Made by a program: the position numbers and the translations under genes. Shown here one piece after another: positions 5,882 through 9,242 of a stretch of 9,242 nt of DNA (the first letter of the stretch is position 1; each line of letters opens with the position of its first letter). The DNA is taken from contig JAFGIH010000607.1 of the NCBI GenBank assembly GCA_016929985.1, forward strand, positions 1 to 9,242. The letters are read 5' to 3'. Origin of the DNA: Thermoleophilia bacterium (GTDB lineage: Bacteria > Actinomycetota > Thermoleophilia > RBG-16-64-13). Below the pieces are notes generated by a model. That model did not search any database. It saw nothing but the letters and a program-made list of their open reading frames with translations, and was not told the DNA's origin.

Positions 5882-7032
5882 CGTTCTTGGGGTATCTCCG
5901 GTCGGACGGGCGGGCCGGCACGCGCAACCATGTGCTGATCTTCCCCACGGTGATCTGCGCCACGGCCGTGGCGCAGATGATACAGAGGGTGGTGCCCGGC
6001 ACGGTCACCGTCGACCACCCCCATGGCTGCGGGCACATGGGCGAGGAGAAGGACTTGATCGTCCGGGCCATGGCCGGCGTCTGTGGCCACCCGAACGTGG
6101 GTGGGGTCCTGCTCGTCGGGCTGGGCTGCGAGCTCCTCACTCCCGAGGTGATCTTCGCCGCCATGCCACCGGGACAGCGCTGCGAGATGCTGAGTATCCA
6201 GGCCGAGGGCGGCACGGGGGGCGCCGTACAGAAAGGCACGGAGCTGGCGGCCCGGTTGGCGGCCAAAGTGGCTGATGATCACCGCGTGCCCCTCGATATC
6301 TCGAACCTGATCGTCGGCACCAACTGCGGCGGCTCTGACACTCTCTCGGGTCTGACCGCCAACCCAGTTGTGGGCGCCGCCGCGGATCGGCTGGTGGCAA
6401 GCGGTGGCACGGTCATCCTGTCGGAGACCCCGGAGCTGATCGGTGCGGAGCAGGTGCTCGCGCGACGTGCCGTGAATGACGAGGTGAGGCGGCGGATCTA
6501 CGAGATCACCGTCGCCACCGAACAACTGGCGCTGAAGGCCGGGGTCGATATCCGCAATTCGGAGCCCTCGCCGGGGAACAAGGCGGGAGGCCTGACGACC
6601 TTGGAGGAGAAGTCGCTGGGAGCGATCCTCAAGGGCGGCGCTTCTCCCATCCGGCAGGTGGTCGGCTATGCGGAGCGCCCCACCGAGGCAGGGCTCGTTA
6701 TCATGGACAGCCCGGCTCATGACGCCGTCTGCAATACCGGCATGATCGCCGGCGGAGCACAACTCATACTGTTCACCACGGGCCGCGGGACGCCCCTCGG
6801 CGCGCCCACCGTTCCCGTGGTCAAGATCTCCTCTAACAGCGGCCTGTACCGGCGTATGGCCGACAACCTCGACATGAACGCCGGGACCATACTGGAAGGC
6901 GCCGCGACGGTGGACGAGTTGGGTGAGAGTCTGTTCGAGGAGATCATCGCTGTGGCTTCCGGCCGACTCACCAGAGCGGAGATCCTTGGCCACAACGAGT
7001 TCGCTATCCACTCTCTAGGTCTCAATGTGTGA
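5878..7032 (+). CDS. Large subunit of a UxaA/GarD/SuyB-type hydro-lyase
   Basis: A 384-residue protein equal to the C-terminal catalytic part of UxaA/GarD. Signatures in order: FLGYLRSDGRAGTRNHVL (3-20), HPHGCGH (47-53), VGGVLLVGLGCE (74-85), VGTNCGGSDTLSGLTANP (146-163), ILSETPELIGAE (180-191), GNKAGGLTTLEEKSLG (233-248), FTTGRGTPLG (299-308) and NAGTI (334-338). Cys51, Cys84, Cys150 and Cys285 lie in conserved segments; family members are metal-dependent. Relatives remove water from altronate or galactarate to give 2-keto-3-deoxy acids, or remove sulfite from (2R)-sulfolactate to give pyruvate. The split into two chains occurs in both the sugar-acid and sulfolactate branches, so it does not decide the substrate. 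It overlaps the small subunit gene by four bases and is followed after 12 bases by the enolase-superfamily gene. Confidence 0.92.
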   Translation: MTFLGYLRSDGRAGTRNHVLIFPTVICATAVAQMIQRVVPGTVTVDHPHGCGHMGEEKDLIVRAMAGVCGHPNVGGVLLVGLGCELLTPEVIFAAMPPGQRCEMLSIQAEGGTGGAVQKGTELAARLAAKVADDHRVPLDISNLIVGTNCGGSDTLSGLTANPVVGAAADRLVASGGTVILSETPELIGAEQVLARRAVNDEVRRRIYEITVATEQLALKAGVDIRNSEPSPGNKAGGLTTLEEKSLGAILKGGASPIRQVVGYAERPTEAGLVIMDSPAHDAVCNTGMIAGGAQLILFTTGRGTPLGAPTVPVVKISSNSGLYRRMADNLDMNAGTILEGAATVDELGESLFEEIIAVASGRLTRAEILGHNEFAIHSLGLNV

Positions 7033-7038
7033 GGGAGG
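7033..7038 (+). promoter_or_regulatory. Ribosome-binding site of the enolase-superfamily gene
   Basis: GGGAGG directly follows the TGA of the hydro-lyase large subunit and lies six bases before the ATG at 7045. This supports that start and independent, efficient translation of the last operon gene. Confidence 0.7.
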
Positions 7039-7044
7039 CAGAAC

Positions 7045-8133
7045 ATGAGGATCGCACGAGCCACATCCACCGCCCTTTCGATCCCTCTGGAAAGACCGTT
7101 GTATGTGGGCAACAAGATGCATCTCTTCTCGCGCTTCAATCCCGTGGTCGTACAACTCACGACCGACGAAGGTATCGAGGGGTTCGGGATCGCGTTCGCC
7201 GAAGAAGACAAGCGGGTCAGAACGCTTAAGACGGCGATCGACGAAGTATGCGAGGTGATGATCGGACAGGAGGTCTTCCGTGGCGAGGAGGCCTGGGGGA
7301 AGCTGTTCGAAGCCACGGGTCACATGGGACACCGTGGGTACGGCATCTATGCACTCTCCGCCATCGACAGTGCGCTGTGGGTCATCCGGGCCAAGGCTCT
7401 GGGGATGCCCTTGTCCCGCCTCCTGGGAGGCTATCGAGACAGCGTCCCGGCGTACGCCAGCCATAAGCTGTTTCGCAACTGGAGCCTGGACGAGCTCCAG
7501 GAGGATGCGGCGTCGCTCGTTGCCCGGGGCTTCCGCTGCGTCAAGATGAACATGGGGGACAAGCCTCTGCGCGACGAGGTAGAGCGGTTCGTGGCTGTTC
7601 GCGAGGCGGTGGGCGACGACATCGAGATAATGATCGACGCGAACTGGTCATGGACCGTGCCCGAGGCTATCGCGATGGGGAGGGCGCTCGAGCCCTATGA
7701 CGTGAGATGGCTCGAAGATCCGGTGGCGACCGACGAACCAGAAGACCTGGTTCGAGTGGGGCGCGCTCTCAGTATCCCCATCGCCGCCGGGGAGACGTTC
7801 TGCACCAAGTACGAGTTTCGAGCACTGCTGGAGAAGCGGGCCGCGGACGTTCTCATCGTCGATCTGCAGAGGGTGGGTGGAGTAACGGAGTGGATGAAGG
7901 TGGCCGCGCTGGCGCAGGCCTGGAAGGTTCCGGTGGCAAGCCACCTCTTCGACGAGTTCTCCCTGCACCTGGTGGCGGCCGTCCCCAACGGGTCGATGGT
8001 GGAGTACATGCCCTGGTGGGATGTCATCTACCAAGAGCCGCCCACGGTCGAGGACGGCCACATGACCATCCCCGACAAACCGGGCCTGGGATTCGAACTC
8101 GATGCCGGGCTCATGGAGCGGTACAGGATGTAG
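7045..8133 (+). CDS. Mandelate racemase-subgroup enolase superfamily enzyme, probable acid-sugar dehydratase
   Basis: A 362-residue protein with an N-terminal capping domain and a C-terminal TIM-barrel. Metal ligands are clear: D198 (IDANW), E224 (WLEDP) and E250 (AAGET). The His-Asp dyad of the mandelate racemase subgroup is present as D273 (VDLQRVGG) and H300 (ASHLFDEFSLHL), and E320 (VEYMPW) matches the carboxylate-activating Glu. All are offset by three from mandelate racemase numbering (195, 221, 247, 270, 297, 317). The KxK motif is K167-M-N169: the first Lys is kept, but the second, the base for one stereoisomer in mandelate racemase, is Asn. With only the His-Asp dyad fully intact, a one-sided reaction such as dehydration of an acid sugar is more likely than racemisation. 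The substrate cannot be named. It closes the + strand operon and ends 13 bases before the stop of the convergent gene. Confidence 0.92.
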   Translation: MRIARATSTALSIPLERPLYVGNKMHLFSRFNPVVVQLTTDEGIEGFGIAFAEEDKRVRTLKTAIDEVCEVMIGQEVFRGEEAWGKLFEATGHMGHRGYGIYALSAIDSALWVIRAKALGMPLSRLLGGYRDSVPAYASHKLFRNWSLDELQEDAASLVARGFRCVKMNMGDKPLRDEVERFVAVREAVGDDIEIMIDANWSWTVPEAIAMGRALEPYDVRWLEDPVATDEPEDLVRVGRALSIPIAAGETFCTKYEFRALLEKRAADVLIVDLQRVGGVTEWMKVAALAQAWKVPVASHLFDEFSLHLVAAVPNGSMVEYMPWWDVIYQEPPTVEDGHMTIPDKPGLGFELDAGLMERYRM

Positions 8134-8145
8134 CCGGCGCGCCGG
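8134..8145. repeat. 12-bp perfect palindrome between two convergent stop codons
   Basis: CCGGCGCGCCGG is a perfect inverted repeat filling almost the whole 13-base gap between the TAG of the enolase-superfamily gene (8131-8133) and the stop of the convergent LarA-like gene (8147-8149). No T-run follows in either direction, so it is not a canonical intrinsic terminator. It could form a short GC hairpin in both transcripts, or be a chance product of high GC. Confidence 0.4.
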
Positions 8146-8146
8146 T

Positions 8147-9242
8147 CTACGCGGCTGCAACGACCGGCAGGATCACACCTCCCGACGGCACCACATGCAC
8201 CCGGGCCGTGGGATGCCGTTGCTGGGCCATGACCATGGCCTCCTCGATGGTCGGGGCGAAGCCGAAACCGAGCCGCTCCGCGGTGGTGCGCGGCATCTCG
8301 CGCGACACCACGATGATGTTGAAGTCGTGCTGCCCCAACAGGGCTTGGGCTACCGACATGTTGAACTCCGGGGCGCCGTCCGGCAGGATCCTCTCACTGC
8401 GGGCGAAGAGTTCCAGCACCGCCGGTCTGATGCGCCCGGCGTGCGCGGTGCGGAAGCGCTCACAGCCGGCCACGTAGCTCTCCGCCAGCGGCACGCTGTA
8501 GTCGCAGGCCAGGATGACCGTCCCGCCCTCGCGCGTGATCTCGGTCGCCGGAGCCAGCGGCTTCATGATCTGGGTGCCTTCCGAATACGGGAAGGCACTG
8601 ATGATGGTCACGTCGGACCTGCCTGCGAACGGCATCGACAGGATCTCGCGGCACAGCTCCACGCCGGCCAGGTGCGCCTCCACCGGTGCGCCGCACACCG
8701 GCCGGTACAGCCGATCGTTGTGATCGAGCACGCTGTTGATGACGAAGTCCAAGCCGGCGGCCCGGGCCAGGGCGCTCACCTCTTCGTAGAAGGGGTTGCC
8801 TTGCAGTTGCCCGATCTTCGACCCGCCCCGAAAACTGTACTTGAGATGGTGCTCGAGGATGGCGTCGAAGTTCGCCACGGCCGGGAAGAGTATCTTCCCG
8901 CCGCCGCCGAAGCCGTTCATGGGGTGAGGGAATATGGAACCGATGCCGATCTTGAAATCCGCCTCGGCCACCCGGCGGTTGATGCGCACCACGGTGCCGC
9001 TCCGCAGACGGCCGACCGGCGCCAGGTCCGGGGCCCTGCAGTCGTGGTTGACGAACTCGTAGGTGTCCACCAGGTCTTCGCCGTAGACCCGGCGCATCTC
9101 TTCACCATCGACCGCGCGGTGTGTGCCCAGTCCGATGACGATGACGATGTGGTCCGGAGTGACTCCCGCCTCAGTGAGTTCGAGCAGCAGGGCGCGCAGC
9201 ACCAGCTGCTTGGGAGAAGAACGCGAGGGGTCTTCGACGATG
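8147..9242 (-). CDS. LarA-like nickel-pincer 2-hydroxyacid racemase/epimerase (5' end outside the window)
   Basis: The - strand frame is open from the window edge (9241) down to the TAG at 8149-8147, giving 364 visible residues. The GTG at 9202-9200 is not the start: upstream codons continue a family motif, IVEDPSRSSPKQL, the counterpart of LarA's DDxTRPTP. Counting from 9241, key residues are H41 in GLGTHRA, H106 in FPHPMNGF, K116 in GGGGK and H132 in LEHHLKY. Their spacing fits lactate racemase LarA H108, H174, K184 and H200, where Lys and His hold the nickel-pincer nucleotide and two His shuttle the proton. LarA homologues racemise lactate and other 2-hydroxyacids, and one group epimerises gluconate at C2. 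No larB, larC or larE cofactor genes are in the window. It converges on the operon, so it is a separate transcript, but a hydroxyacid epimerase beside hydroxyacid dehydratases suggests a linked role. Confidence 0.88.
   Translation of the reverse strand, partial: IVEDPSRSSPKQLVLRALLLELTEAGVTPDHIVIVIGLGTHRAVDGEEMRRVYGEDLVDTYEFVNHDCRAPDLAPVGRLRSGTVVRINRRVAEADFKIGIGSIFPHPMNGFGGGGKILFPAVANFDAILEHHLKYSFRGGSKIGQLQGNPFYEEVSALARAAGLDFVINSVLDHNDRLYRPVCGAPVEAHLAGVELCREILSMPFAGRSDVTIISAFPYSEGTQIMKPLAPATEITREGGTVILACDYSVPLAESYVAGCERFRTAHAGRIRPAVLELFARSERILPDGAPEFNMSVAQALLGQHDFNIIVVSREMPRTTAERLGFGFAPTIEEAMVMAQQRHPTARVHVVPSGGVILPVVAAA

Noticed and set aside
5839..7011. A 390-codon open frame on the - strand opposite the hydro-lyase large subunit
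   Set aside because: It is antisense to a gene with complete family motifs, its translation shows no recognisable domain, and long antisense frames are expected in high-GC coding sequence.
9200..9202. GTG as the start codon of the LarA-like gene
   Set aside because: Codons upstream of it continue the conserved D-x-S-R motif to the window edge, so the gene is truncated by the window, not started here.
1..9242. CRISPR arrays, tRNA or rRNA genes, insertion sequences, phage or defence genes
   Set aside because: No spaced direct repeats, cloverleaf-like segments, transposase motifs or defence domains were seen; gaps between genes are 42 bases or less.

Overview
The window is a densely packed, high-GC bacterial segment. 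It holds eight complete genes on the + strand, the 3' end of a ninth at the left edge, and one convergent, truncated gene on the - strand at the right edge. I see no rRNA, tRNA, CRISPR array, IS element, phage gene or transporter. The longest gap between genes is 42 bases. The phylum cannot be fixed from sequence alone. The high GC, strong GGAG-type ribosome-binding sites and aerobic/anaerobic sugar-acid-type enzymes would fit several GC-rich lineages, such as Actinomycetota, Chloroflexota or Proteobacteria.

Layout: (1) 3-155, C-terminal tail of an unrecognised protein. (2) 157-1170, a PLP-dependent lyase of the D-cysteine desulfhydrase / L-cysteate sulfo-lyase / ACC deaminase family. (3) 1213-2118, a fold-type IV (branched-chain type) aminotransferase. 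(4) 2115-3482, a Rossmann-fold dehydrogenase fused to a C-terminal SAF domain. (5) 3495-4400, a 3-hydroxyisobutyrate-dehydrogenase-family enzyme. (6) 4436-5572, an iron-type (group III) alcohol dehydrogenase. (7-8) 5579-5881 and 5878-7032, the split small (SAF) and large subunits of a UxaA/GarD/SuyAB-type hydro-lyase. (9) 7045-8133, a mandelate-racemase-subgroup enolase-superfamily enzyme. (10) 8147-9242 on the - strand, a LarA-like nickel-pincer 2-hydroxyacid racemase/epimerase, cut by the window edge.

The + strand genes look like one operon: gaps of 1, 42, 12, 35, 6 and 12 bases, and two ATGA overlaps. The content is typical of the oxidation, epimerisation and dehydration of a polyhydroxy acid or similar 2-hydroxyacid: two unrelated dehydrogenases, two unrelated dehydratase-type enzymes, a SAF-fused oxidoreductase and a nearby hydroxyacid racemase. 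The two leading PLP enzymes add amino-acid chemistry (deamination or beta-elimination, and transamination). One reading is catabolism of an unusual sugar acid or amino-sugar acid. Another is catabolism of a C3 sulfonate such as cysteate or sulfolactate, because both the lyase and the split hydro-lyase belong to families with sulfo-lyase members. The sequence does not identify the substrate.

The best leads for something new are the gene combination itself, an Asn in place of the second catalytic Lys of the enolase-superfamily KxK motif, the repeated use of SAF domains in two different proteins of the operon, and a PLP lyase with non-canonical substrate-pocket residues.
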